A stretch of 8,555 bases of DNA. It comes from Lachnospiraceae bacterium (GTDB lineage: Bacteria > Bacillota_A > Clostridia > Lachnospirales > Lachnospiraceae). This document shows positions 1 through 6,949 of this stretch, piece by piece. The stretch covers positions 1-8,555 of the forward strand of contig JAGCZE010000178.1 in NCBI GenBank assembly GCA_017960415.1, given 5' to 3'. Every line of letters begins with the position of its first letter. The first letter of the stretch is position 1. The translations under genes were made by a program, and so were the position numbers. The notes under the pieces were generated by a model. That model saw only the letters and a list, made by a program, of their open reading frames with translations, was not told the origin of the DNA and ran no database searches.

Positions 1-3000
1 AACACGCATTAGAAAAGGATTCTCATCTTTATCATAACCCAGTGTATAACCTGCTTCCATGAGTTCTCCGACTGTATTCTCAACATTTGAGATCATGGAT
101 TCGGTTTCATTGATGATCACCATTCCCAGTTCATCGGCTTCGTATACGGAATAGTTGGTGTATTTAAGACTATTCTCGTCATAGCTTTCTTCCGAATCAA
201 CCAATTTACAAGAATCCATTGACAGTTTAACAGGACTTTCCTCTATTGATGAATTGGTAAAATTCTCAAAGTATTTATTGATATTGTCATTGATTACGGC
301 ATAGTCAGCATCAGTAATCTCTTTAAACACATAATGCAGCTGGAACTCTGCCGGGGCATAGTTTTCATCCTCACTGAACATTCCGCTGGCGATCCATTTG
401 CCGGAAGAACCGTCTTTGAATGCCTCAAGTGAGTATCTTCCGTTGGCAGTGCTGACAACATATACTTTATCCAGCCACTCATCATTATCGATCTTAAGTT
501 CAAAGGTAAAAACGGTTCCGGGCCAGTAATCGTAGTTGAAAGGCTTAACTCCGAAGTCTTCACCTCTGATGGTTATTTTTGAAGTTCGTCCATGTATCTG
601 ATAATACATAGTCATATAATTTAATTCCGGCATGAAGCTCGAATACAGAACATTCAGCGTCTGGGAACGGATTTCTTTGGATGTTCCGTAATTGACCGCT
701 GCCGAAACGGAATGATAAGAATCATGCTCTTCGACATCGCTAAGTTGGGCCCGGACCGACCAAACACCGTTTTCAAGAGCAGTAGCCGTACCTATTGCGG
801 TATCGCCGTCAAGAACAGTTACAGTGGTTCCAGGGTTGGTGACGCCGTTTAATCCGACATATCCTGTCGATACCGTAGGCCCGTTCAGCGAGAGCTGGGT
901 TACCTGAACTGTGGTACCGCTGATCAGATCGGTGAATTTTCTACCTCTGTATGTATAGCAAATACGCCCGATCGCGGATATCGAGCCGGAGTTCTTTGAC
1001 AATTTACAACAGAAGCCAGCGGTACCCTTGCTGCCGTCCAGGCTTACACGGATCTCATTACCCGTGAGGGTATATTCGGAAGCGGTTCCGTTTACGCTTA
1101 CGCTGTCCGGAACAAGCGAAGTATCGTCATTCATTTCGAAAATGGCATAAATATCGCTGACATTCTCCGCATAACCTTCATTGAATTCATAGTCCAGAAT
1201 GATCTCGGCGGGCATGCCTGTAGCAACTGTAAGGTTCCTGGCGTAAAAATACGTGCCGGACATATTAAATGCGTCCAAAGACCTGGCTTCCTGCGAAGGA
1301 ACCGTCGCATTCGGATACATTATGTTCGTTCCGTCAATTATGGAAAAATGATCGACCAGATAATCCTCTTTTTCTTTAAGTCCAATCCTTTCAAAGTCGG
1401 AAAGCTGTTTGAAGCAGAAAGAGTTGGAAGGATCGTCTATCAAAACGGCTGTATAATTTCCTACAGGTAATTGTGAGGATAGGAAAAACTTGTTATCATA
1501 ATAGCCGTTTGTGTGATAGAATCTTCCGTTGCTGTCATATAGGTAAACGACCGCATCGGCGGATTCATCGGAGAAGAACACATAATACTGAGCGTATGAG
1601 CGCCCTGTCAGTTCCGCATTACTGTCGCTACCGATAGTGAAGCTGCCGGTCAAAGGAGAGTAGCCCCACAGAGAATCTCCGGTACTGCCGTATAAACTGC
1701 CGTATGAATGAATACCCCGGACGCTGATGTTATGACCGCTCAGTTCGGGAGAGAAGAGCAGGGCCGACCCGTTTGACATATATTCGCCGATATTCAGGTA
1801 TCTGCCGGCGGTATTATCGTACAATTCATAATAAAATGAATATAAAGGCAGTGTTTTGAACAAACTCGGAGTTTCATCCGGAAACGCCGAATTATAGAGC
1901 TTTGCGTTTATGGTTACAGGAACTGCGCTGCTTTTGCTGTAAGTGCCGTCTGCGCCGTATTCGGCTCCGTAAATTACTATATTAAAAACTCCGCTCTCAG
2001 TTGACATGCAAGAAACTGAGCCGGTGCCTCCGCATGCAGCCGCAGAGCTGATATGACCGTCGGGTGCGTATATTACAGCAGCTGCAAGCTGGGACGGTGA
2101 ATTGAGAGTAAAGGTCAGAATATCGCCTGCGCTTGCGGAAACAGAATATTCTTTGGTAGAAGCATAATGCGGCAGTTCGACCACATCATAGAGCTCGTTA
2201 CCCTGTAAGATCTCTTCGTCGGTAAGCTCCGGATCACCCAGCATTTTCCGGATCGTATTTGCGTTTTTGGCTGCGAAGTCCGAACTTACATGGAAACCGG
2301 ATGTTATCAGATTGCCTGATTCAAGATCGATGTGGGTCTCTTCGGTTAGTCTGTCTACGTCGATAAATACGTCGAGCGCGGTCCCGCTGTTGATCGTTCC
2401 GTCAAAGTATTCTCCTGTGATCATTATCTGCTGGACTCTGACATTGTTGCAGTGCATATATGAAGAATCAATACGCATAAAACCGACGGATGCGGGAGAG
2501 AATTCCGTAAATACTACATGTGCGTCCCGAGATGCAAACAGATTGTCTATCATGTTGTCATAGCCGTAGGCTGCCGGATCGACAGCATTATCCTTGACAT
2601 CAATGTTACACTGGTTGCAGCCGAGAAGAACAACATTGCCGATATGACCAGACAATCCGAGATAACCCGCTTTTGCCACAAGCGTATCAACCAGGCCGTC
2701 GTTGTTGAAATTTGCCCAGTTTTTGCTTTCCCGGCAGTCTTCACGCAGAAGGACCGAACCTATGCGTCCGCAGGAGGAACCGTTTTGATTGCTTGCATAT
2801 CCGGTGCCGCCTATCTCAAGATAATCTGTTATGCCTCCGTTGCAGGTGTCAAATTCGCCCATGGTGACGATGGCGGTTTCACAATGTCCCTGCTGATAAA
2901 CGGTATAAGTACCTCTGGTCATTTCAAGATACTGTACTGTTGCTCCGTTGTTGATAAATAACTCTCCATCACCGCGGCTGAATGTCAATTTTCCAACATA

Positions 3001-3405
3001 TCCTCCGATCCAGCCACGGCCGGTACCGTCTATATCTACAGAAGAACATACTCCGTTCAGCTCGAAATTCGAAGAGGAGGAGAAGGTATCGGTAGTGATG
3101 TGGATCGTGCCGGTAACGGTTCCGTAAACCTGTATGCAGGCCCGGTCCTCAACGTAGATATCCGAGGTGATTACAGCATTCTCTGCAACCGTGAGTACGG
3201 CATCATGGACTACGTAAATCGGAGAACCGCTATAATTATCTCCAATAGTAAGTGAACTGAATATTTTGATCGGTGCCTGTATACCGCTTTTTGCCTGACT
3301 TTCGGAAAAAGGGCTGGCAGCACCTGCCGGATCCTTCGGAAGCATTGCGAGGATCATTATCATGACCATAAAAATACTAAATATTCTGGACGGTATTTTT
3401 TTCAT
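1..3405 (-). CDS. Large exported multidomain surface protein with Ig-like domains (partial, C-terminus off window)
   Basis: The frame is open from an ATG at 3405 to the left edge, so 1135 codons are visible and the C-terminus is missing. The start is supported by AAAGGA nine bases upstream, and a TAG closes the frame just before it. Residues 1-30 form a signal peptide: basic MKKIPSR, a hydrophobic core, then AGAAS as a likely cleavage site. Residues about 35-330 are rich in short beta-strand, Asn/Gly-turn segments that suggest a beta-helix or adhesin-like fold. Residues about 400-500 resemble a pre-peptidase C-terminal-like beta domain. Residues about 830-925 look like a bacterial Ig-like domain (NPGTTVTVLDGDTAIGTA, then GVWSV). 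Residues about 935-1035 look like a further beta-sandwich. At least 16 cysteines are scattered through it, unusual for an exported Gram-positive protein. No enzyme motif was recognised. It is probably cell-surface or secreted, and any anchor would lie outside the window. It is last of three co-oriented genes, 18 bases after the rhodanese gene. Confidence 0.85.
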   Translation of the reverse strand, partial: MKKIPSRIFSIFMVMIMILAMLPKDPAGAASPFSESQAKSGIQAPIKIFSSLTIGDNYSGSPIYVVHDAVLTVAENAVITSDIYVEDRACIQVYGTVTGTIHITTDTFSSSSNFELNGVCSSVDIDGTGRGWIGGYVGKLTFSRGDGELFINNGATVQYLEMTRGTYTVYQQGHCETAIVTMGEFDTCNGGITDYLEIGGTGYASNQNGSSCGRIGSVLLREDCRESKNWANFNNDGLVDTLVAKAGYLGLSGHIGNVVLLGCNQCNIDVKDNAVDPAAYGYDNMIDNLFASRDAHVVFTEFSPASVGFMRIDSSYMHCNNVRVQQIMITGEYFDGTINSGTALDVFIDVDRLTEETHIDLESGNLITSGFHVSSDFAAKNANTIRKMLGDPELTDEEILQGNELYDVVELPHYASTKEYSVSASAGDILTFTLNSPSQLAAAVIYAPDGHISSAAACGGTGSVSCMSTESGVFNIVIYGAEYGADGTYSKSSAVPVTINAKLYNSAFPDETPSLFKTLPLYSFYYELYDNTAGRYLNIGEYMSNGSALLFSPELSGHNISVRGIHSYGSLYGSTGDSLWGYSPLTGSFTIGSDSNAELTGRSYAQYYVFFSDESADAVVYLYDSNGRFYHTNGYYDNKFFLSSQLPVGNYTAVLIDDPSNSFCFKQLSDFERIGLKEKEDYLVDHFSIIDGTNIMYPNATVPSQEARSLDAFNMSGTYFYARNLTVATGMPAEIILDYEFNEGYAENVSDIYAIFEMNDDTSLVPDSVSVNGTASEYTLTGNEIRVSLDGSKGTAGFCCKLSKNSGSISAIGRICYTYRGRKFTDLISGTTVQVTQLSLNGPTVSTGYVGLNGVTNPGTTVTVLDGDTAIGTATALENGVWSVRAQLSDVEEHDSYHSVSAAVNYGTSKEIRSQTLNVLYSSFMPELNYMTMYYQIHGRTSKITIRGEDFGVKPFNYDYWPGTVFTFELKIDNDEWLDKVYVVSTANGRYSLEAFKDGSSGKWIASGMFSEDENYAPAEFQLHYVFKEITDADYAVINDNINKYFENFTNSSIEESPVKLSMDSCKLVDSEESYDENSLKYTNYSVYEADELGMVIINETESMISNVENTVGELMEAGYTLGYDKDENPFLMRV

Positions 3406-3414
3406 AAGCCTGAT

Positions 3415-3420
3415 TCCTTT
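3415..3420 (-). promoter_or_regulatory. Ribosome binding site of the large exported protein
   Basis: On the minus strand, AAAGGA lies nine bases before the ATG at 3405, within the 18-base gap after the rhodanese stop codon. It fixes the start and supports separate translation. This matters because the two genes share one reading frame separated by a single TAG. Confidence 0.6.
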
Positions 3421-3423
3421 CGA

Positions 3424-3882
3424 CTAATGTTTTTTATAGCAATCGCAGATCTCTGCGCCTTTCAGGTTTTCATATCCCAATTCCTTACAGATATCTTCAA
3501 AATCGGCCACAACGCAGTTAACATTGAAATATCCGGCCTTTTTCAGCAGATTGTATCCTGTGGCGGCACGTTTTCCGCTATAGCAGACCAGTATGATATT
3601 CGTGAATCTGCCGGCATATTCGGGGATTTTCTTTAAAAGCCATTCCCCCTCGTCGTCAAGGGGAATGTTGACCGATGACTCAATATGCGTGATCTCGTAA
3701 TCCGGATTGTCGCGAAGATCTATTATGACCTTTTTTTGCTGCGACAGTAGGATCCCGCTCAGATCGTCACGGATCGTAAATATGTGTCCGGTATGGGTTG
3801 CAAGGAAGACTGCCGCTATGAGAATAAGAGTCAGCACTATTGGCAGAATGATCAATAATATTTTTGTTTTTCCGGTCTCCAT
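3424..3882 (-). CDS. Membrane-anchored single-domain rhodanese-like protein
   Basis: A 152-residue protein. Residues 8-28 form one strong hydrophobic segment preceded by METGKTK, so by the positive-inside rule the N-terminus is probably cytoplasmic and the rest extracytoplasmic (inferred). Residues about 35-138 match a rhodanese domain: DLRDNPDYEITHIESSVNIP is the usual D-x-R...E-x-x-x-x-H-I...N-I-P segment, and CYSGKRA is the active-site loop with catalytic Cys100, which would carry a persulfide. Family members transfer sulfane sulfur or act as thiol and redox proteins; the substrate here is unknown. Four further cysteines (123, 132, 146, 148) include a C-terminal CDC motif. GGAGG at 3893-3897, about ten bases upstream, supports the start. 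It sits between the CvpA-like gene and the large exported protein gene and is probably co-transcribed with them. The domain assignment is confident; the role is not. Confidence 0.9.
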   Translation of the reverse strand: METGKTKILLIILPIVLTLILIAAVFLATHTGHIFTIRDDLSGILLSQQKKVIIDLRDNPDYEITHIESSVNIPLDDEGEWLLKKIPEYAGRFTNIILVCYSGKRAATGYNLLKKAGYFNVNCVVADFEDICKELGYENLKGAEICDCYKKH

Positions 3883-3892
3883 CGAAAGAAAA

Positions 3893-3897
3893 CCTCC
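3893..3897 (-). promoter_or_regulatory. Ribosome binding site of the rhodanese gene
   Basis: On the minus strand, GGAGG lies ten bases upstream of the ATG at 3882. This is a perfect Shine-Dalgarno core and decides the start. Confidence 0.65.
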
Positions 3898-3916
3898 ATG
3901 AAAGAATTCAGTGCTT

Positions 3917-3981
3917 ACAGCCTGTTGCGCAAGGCAGCGGATATTCGGAAAATTATGGGATCACAGCCCGTTGCGCAAGGC
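3917..3981. repeat. 19-bp direct repeat bracketing the stop codon of the CvpA-like gene
   Basis: ACAGCCTGTTGCGCAAGGC at 3917-3935 and ACAGCCCGTTGCGCAAGGC at 3963-3981 differ at one base and are offset by 46 bases. The second copy encodes the last residues of the CvpA-like protein (ALRNGL). The first lies just downstream of its stop, where it would read ALRNRL and then TAA. Each copy contains the self-complementary TTGCGCAA. The 46-base offset is not a multiple of three, so it is not an in-frame extension. It may be a small tandem duplication of the gene end. Confidence 0.7.
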
Positions 3982-5247
3982 TGAAAGCAGCAATGTCAGG
4001 GAATTTTCGTCAAGAAACTTCGATTCCCTGATAGCATTAATTTCGTTTAGAAGGGTCTTGGCATCGGGGTTACCATTTTCGAAGGCTGAAACAAGCCTTG
4101 CAGCGGCTGAAAGCAGCGTGGAGAACCCCTTCTTAGTATCTTGGAATGTCATTCCTTCCGGCCATTTCAGATTTTCGAGACCAAATGCTTTGGCCAGCAG
4201 AAATCTCAGGAAATATTCGGCCCCGTGCATCGCATAGATGTTGTCGGAGATCCCTGAAATATCGGCGTCTGTAATGTTCGCTGACAGGAACTTTTTAAAT
4301 GCGCCGGAAATATCTCCGCCGAGGCTGATATCGTATTTTTCAAAGACAGCCAGAACATTGCCGAGGAGCCTTACATCATCTGAAAGCTCATTTAAGGTTT
4401 CGTATTGAGATACGGCCTCAAATCCCGGAACCGAGCGCTGTACGGCATTATCGATGATCGTAAGGATCTCGGGATCGGTCAGTAAAGTTGATTCTGAAGC
4501 GGCAGTCAGTACATCGCCGGCGGCTTTTGCTTTTTCGGAAACCGGAGAAGTCTTTGATATTATCTGACCGATACGATCGGCTTTTTTCAGCAGCGGTGAC
4601 AGGAAGGTTTTCAGATTTTCGCTTCCGGAGTCGGTTACGGCAGTTGTTGTACTGTTGAAAAATGCATCGGTAATAAAGCCTATTCCTGTAACATGACTGA
4701 CGGTCGAAGCCGGAGATTTTACTATGAGGCGGACTATTCCGGGTTCAGGATCCATAACGTCGTTTAATAATGCGTTTGTGGCATCTTTCGAGTCTTTGTC
4801 CGGAAAACACTGCAGGATCCCCGTAAACGGCATGACTGTGATCCCTGCGCAGATAATGCCTGCAACAAGTCCGCACACGATCGGCACAGGACTGATCTTT
4901 TCGGCCTTTTCTTCTTTCAGGACAATTTTTGTGACAACAAATGAAATGATCTTGATGACCCAGAAAATGATGATGAACAGTACACACGCAATGATGCCGA
5001 GCGAAAAGTCGTTGATGATGCCTGTCAACTTATCCGTGAGCTGCCAGCCCAGCAGACCCGAGAAGCTGAAGTCTGCCGGAATTCGGGCGGCCGGATCAAA
5101 ATCCGTATTTTTGCACCATATTAATGCCGCCAGACCGGCAATAAGCGCACTGCCGGCATTGCAGGCTACACGTGTAACGCTTCTTTTGAAGCCGCGCTTG
5201 AGATATAACAGCACTTCAATTAGAATGATAAGTAAGAAAATGATCAT
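3961..5247 (-). CDS. CvpA-like multi-pass membrane protein with long exported C-terminal region
   Basis: A 428-residue protein. Hydrophobic segments lie at about 1-16, 29-46, 81-110 and 121-145, giving four likely membrane spans. The order (N-terminal span, KRGFKRSVTRV, second span, a loop with an LxxxLTGIINDF stretch, a long third span, then a fourth) resembles the CvpA/colicin V production family, whose members are usually about 160-200 residues. This assignment is by topology and motif feel, not by a diagnostic residue. Residues about 150-428 are a non-membrane, mostly helical tail rich in Ala, Ser and Leu with no recognised domain, probably extracytoplasmic if the N-terminus is inside. 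The ATG at 5247 has GGAG about eight bases upstream. It is first of three minus-strand genes, with 78 bases before the rhodanese gene. CvpA proteins have been linked to envelope and secretion processes, so an envelope role is plausible. Confidence 0.85.
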   Translation of the reverse strand: MIIFLLIILIEVLLYLKRGFKRSVTRVACNAGSALIAGLAALIWCKNTDFDPAARIPADFSFSGLLGWQLTDKLTGIINDFSLGIIACVLFIIIFWVIKIISFVVTKIVLKEEKAEKISPVPIVCGLVAGIICAGITVMPFTGILQCFPDKDSKDATNALLNDVMDPEPGIVRLIVKSPASTVSHVTGIGFITDAFFNSTTTAVTDSGSENLKTFLSPLLKKADRIGQIISKTSPVSEKAKAAGDVLTAASESTLLTDPEILTIIDNAVQRSVPGFEAVSQYETLNELSDDVRLLGNVLAVFEKYDISLGGDISGAFKKFLSANITDADISGISDNIYAMHGAEYFLRFLLAKAFGLENLKWPEGMTFQDTKKGFSTLLSAAARLVSAFENGNPDAKTLLNEINAIRESKFLDENSLTLLLSALRNGL

Positions 5248-5262
5248 ATTGATATCTCCGTC

Positions 5263-5291
5263 TTTAGATAATTGATAAATTGTGCTATTAT
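5263..5291 (+). promoter_or_regulatory. Candidate extended -10 promoter for the chromate transporter genes
   Basis: TTTAGA (5263-5268), 17 bases, then TATTAT (5286-5291) preceded by TGC, an extended -10 element. It would give a leader of roughly 75 bases before the TTG start at 5375 and overlaps the divergent minus-strand promoter. The -35 matches consensus at four of six positions. Confidence 0.35.
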
Positions 5292-5292
5292 T

Positions 5293-5321
5293 ACTCTACA
5301 ATCAAACAGTATGACGGTCAA
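5293..5321 (-). promoter_or_regulatory. Candidate sigma-A promoter for the minus-strand envelope operon
   Basis: Read on the minus strand, TTGACC (5316-5321) is followed after 17 bases by TAGAGT (5293-5298), about 45 bases upstream of the CvpA-like start. The -35 is good and the -10 is weak. The -35 overlaps a perfect 9-bp palindrome, TGACGGTCA, at 5312-5320, which could be an operator. Confidence 0.35.
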
Positions 5322-5361
5322 TAATAATACATTTTTGTCAATGAAAAATCGGTAATCAATG

Positions 5362-5368
5362 AAAGGGG
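5362..5368 (+). promoter_or_regulatory. Ribosome binding site that decides a TTG start
   Basis: AAAGGGG ends six bases before the TTG at 5375. The reading frame is closed by TGA at 5360-5362, and no ATG or GTG lies between that stop and the TTG. The TTG is therefore the only conventional start that keeps the conserved N-terminal family motif. Confidence 0.7.
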
Positions 5369-5374
5369 ATTGTT

Positions 5375-5920
5375 TTGAAACTTCAACTGTTTCTGACCTT
5401 CTTTAAGATAGGTCTTTTCACCTTCGGCGGCGGATACGCGATGATCCCGCTGATCGAGAAGGAGATCGTCCATAATAAGAAATGGATCAAAGAAGAGGAT
5501 ATTCTTGAGATCGTGGCGATCGCCGAGTCGACTCCCGGGCCGATCGCAGTCAATGCCGCAACATTTGCGGGATACAGGCTGGCAGGCTTTTTCGGGGCAC
5601 TTGCGGCGACCTGCGGAGTGGTATTGCCTTCATTTGCGATCATACTCGCAATAAGCGGGATATTGCAGGCTTTCAGGGATAATAAGTATGTTCAGTATGC
5701 GTTTATGGGTATCCGGGCAGGAGTTCTGGCACTGGTCATAAAGGCTCTGATAACACTGTTCAAAAAAGCGCCGAAAGGCCTGATCGCGTATCTGATCATG
5801 GCTGTGGTGTTTATCCTTGCGGCGTTTACGGGTATCGATATCGTGTTTATAATTATCGGAAGCGCGGTCGTAGGGCTGGTGTACCGGCTCATTGTTGCTG
5901 ACAAACATTTCTGTTCGTAA
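5375..5920 (+). CDS. chrA: Chromate transporter family protein, short-chain subunit 1
   Basis: A 181-residue membrane protein that is a single CHR domain. Signature segments are FKIGLFTFGGGYAMIPLIEK (residues 10-29) and ESTPGPIAVNAATFAG (51-66), followed by a Gly/Ala-rich span ending VLPSF. About five or six hydrophobic segments are visible. Characterised ChrA proteins export chromate. In Firmicutes the protein is often split into two short single-domain proteins encoded side by side and thought to work as a pair, as here with the gene 63 bases downstream. The physiological anion in an anaerobe is uncertain. The start is TTG with a good ribosome binding site; starting at the next Met would delete the GGGYAM motif. 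The length is normal for the short-chain class. Assignment to the family is firm; substrate is inferred. Confidence 0.93.
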   Translation: MKLQLFLTFFKIGLFTFGGGYAMIPLIEKEIVHNKKWIKEEDILEIVAIAESTPGPIAVNAATFAGYRLAGFFGALAATCGVVLPSFAIILAISGILQAFRDNKYVQYAFMGIRAGVLALVIKALITLFKKAPKGLIAYLIMAVVFILAAFTGIDIVFIIIGSAVVGLVYRLIVADKHFCS

Positions 5921-5983
5921 ATAACTGCTTATGATAGAGAACTCTTTTGCAGGGAAGATCTGTTTGGCAGATAGGAGATTAGG

Positions 5984-6595
5984 ATGTCATATCTTCAATT
6001 GTTTTTATCTTTTTTAAAGATCGGTGCCTTCACTTTCGGCGGCGGATATGCGATGATACCGCTGATCCGGGCTGAAGTGCTGTCCCGGGGCTGGCTTGAG
6101 GAACAGGCTCTCGTGGATTTTATTGCGGTGAGCGAGAGCACGCCGGGGCCGCTGGCTGTCAATCTCGCTACTTTTGTCGGAAATGTCACGGGCGGCATAT
6201 TCGGCGCTTTATGTGCGACTCTCGGGATCGTGCTGCCTTCATTTGTGATCATCCTGATCGTGGCGAAATTCTTCACCCGTTTTCAGGACAACAGGATCGT
6301 AAAAGGCTGTATGTTCGGCCTCAAGGCAGCAGTTATCGGGCTTCTTGCGGCTGCGGTGCTGTCGGTAGGAAGGGCGGTGTTTTTTCCTGAAGGACTGATC
6401 ACGGCTCAGACCGAAAGTATTTCAGACCGCTTGACGGAACTGTTTTCTCATGTTTTTTCCGTAGAGTTTCTAATATCCCTGGGCATCTTTGCTGCAGCGG
6501 CATTCCTGCTTATAAAGAAGCGGCATCCCATTGCCGTGATATGCGTATGCGCCTGCCTGGGGGTGGCGGCGGGGATCATAGTGTCGGCCGTTTGA
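5984..6595 (+). CDS. chrA: Chromate transporter family protein, short-chain subunit 2
   Basis: A 203-residue membrane protein, again one CHR domain: LKIGAFTFGGGYAMIPLIRA (residues 11-30), ESTPGPLAVNLATFVG (51-66) and IVLPSF (82-87). Its first 90 residues closely resemble those of the upstream gene, so the two are paralogues from a duplication. It differs by an insert around residues 133-160 (FFPEGLITAQTESISDRLTE) and a Cys-rich last span. AGGAG at 5973-5977, six bases before the ATG, supports the start. In short-chain pairs the two subunits are thought to sit in opposite orientations and form one carrier. It is probably co-transcribed with subunit 1, since no terminator is seen between them. 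The stop codon lies inside the left arm of an inverted repeat. Confidence 0.93.
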   Translation: MSYLQLFLSFLKIGAFTFGGGYAMIPLIRAEVLSRGWLEEQALVDFIAVSESTPGPLAVNLATFVGNVTGGIFGALCATLGIVLPSFVIILIVAKFFTRFQDNRIVKGCMFGLKAAVIGLLAAAVLSVGRAVFFPEGLITAQTESISDRLTELFSHVFSVEFLISLGIFAAAAFLLIKKRHPIAVICVCACLGVAAGIIVSAV

Positions 6596-6627
6596 CCGCA
6601 AAGTGTTTTTTGGAGATTGCGGTCAAA
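6591..6627. repeat. Perfect 11-bp inverted repeat (hairpin) between convergent genes
   Basis: TTTGACCGCAA (6591-6601) and TTGCGGTCAAA (6617-6627) are exact reverse complements around a 15-base loop. The left arm includes the stop codon of chromate subunit 2, and the right arm lies 20 bases downstream of the kinase remnant. The position between convergent genes suggests a shared transcript-end hairpin, but neither strand has a T-run directly after the stem, so it is not a textbook intrinsic terminator. On the plus strand the T-run is in the loop. Confidence 0.7.
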
Positions 6628-6647
6628 GAAAGCTCCCCTATTTCCCT

Positions 6648-6944
6648 TCAAACAAACATATACGCATATTTTCTTCTCTGCTCAAGAAGTATTTCCCTGA
6701 CCCGGTTTTTACAGCCGTTATAGGTTGTGGCTTTATATTTGATCTGTTCGGGTGCGTACAATACATATTCTTCCGGGAGCAGCGACGATTTCCGTAACAG
6801 CTCTGAAACAACATATTCCGAGAGGCCTTCATAACCGGTGTAATCCGCTTTATACCAAATCCCGTCAGATTCCCATTTTAATTGATTGCCCTTTGAAGAC
6901 TGTCGGTTCTGCGTTTTCAGGTTATTCTCAAATAATTCGATCAT
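6648..6944 (-). CDS. Truncated HipA-like kinase, N-terminal remnant
   Basis: A 98-residue ORF. The segment from LKWESDGIWYKADYTGYEGL through EYVVSELLRKSSL, EEYVLY and YNGCKNR resembles the N-terminus of HipA-related kinases that follow an HTH gene in gut Clostridia, as I recall the family; no search was possible. Those proteins are roughly 300 residues and carry the ATP-binding and catalytic Asp/Asn motifs further on. Here the similarity ends near residue 80 (NGCKNR), followed by an unrelated basic tail and TGA, and only about 50 bases separate it from the chromate gene. The whole catalytic part is absent, so it cannot be an active kinase. The ATG at 6944 is preferred over the TTG at 6971 because AGAGG lies eight bases before it. 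It starts five bases after the HTH stop, implying coupled translation. Probably a decayed toxin; a retained small-protein role cannot be excluded. Confidence 0.65.
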   Translation of the reverse strand: MIELFENNLKTQNRQSSKGNQLKWESDGIWYKADYTGYEGLSEYVVSELLRKSSLLPEEYVLYAPEQIKYKATTYNGCKNRVREILLEQRRKYAYMFV

Positions 6945-6949
6945 AAGGT

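Noticed and set aside
2518..2961. 147-codon open frame on the plus strand
   Set aside because: It lies entirely inside the long minus-strand exported protein gene, which is open over 1135 codons with a signal peptide and coherent domains.
4724..5275. 183-codon open frame on the plus strand
   Set aside because: It is antisense to the hydrophobic part of the CvpA-like gene, has no supporting ribosome binding site noted, and is of low complexity. It looks like a shadow frame.
6591..6627. The 11-bp inverted repeat as a standard intrinsic terminator
   Set aside because: No T-run follows the stem on either strand and the loop is long (15 bases). It was kept as a repeat, not called a terminator.
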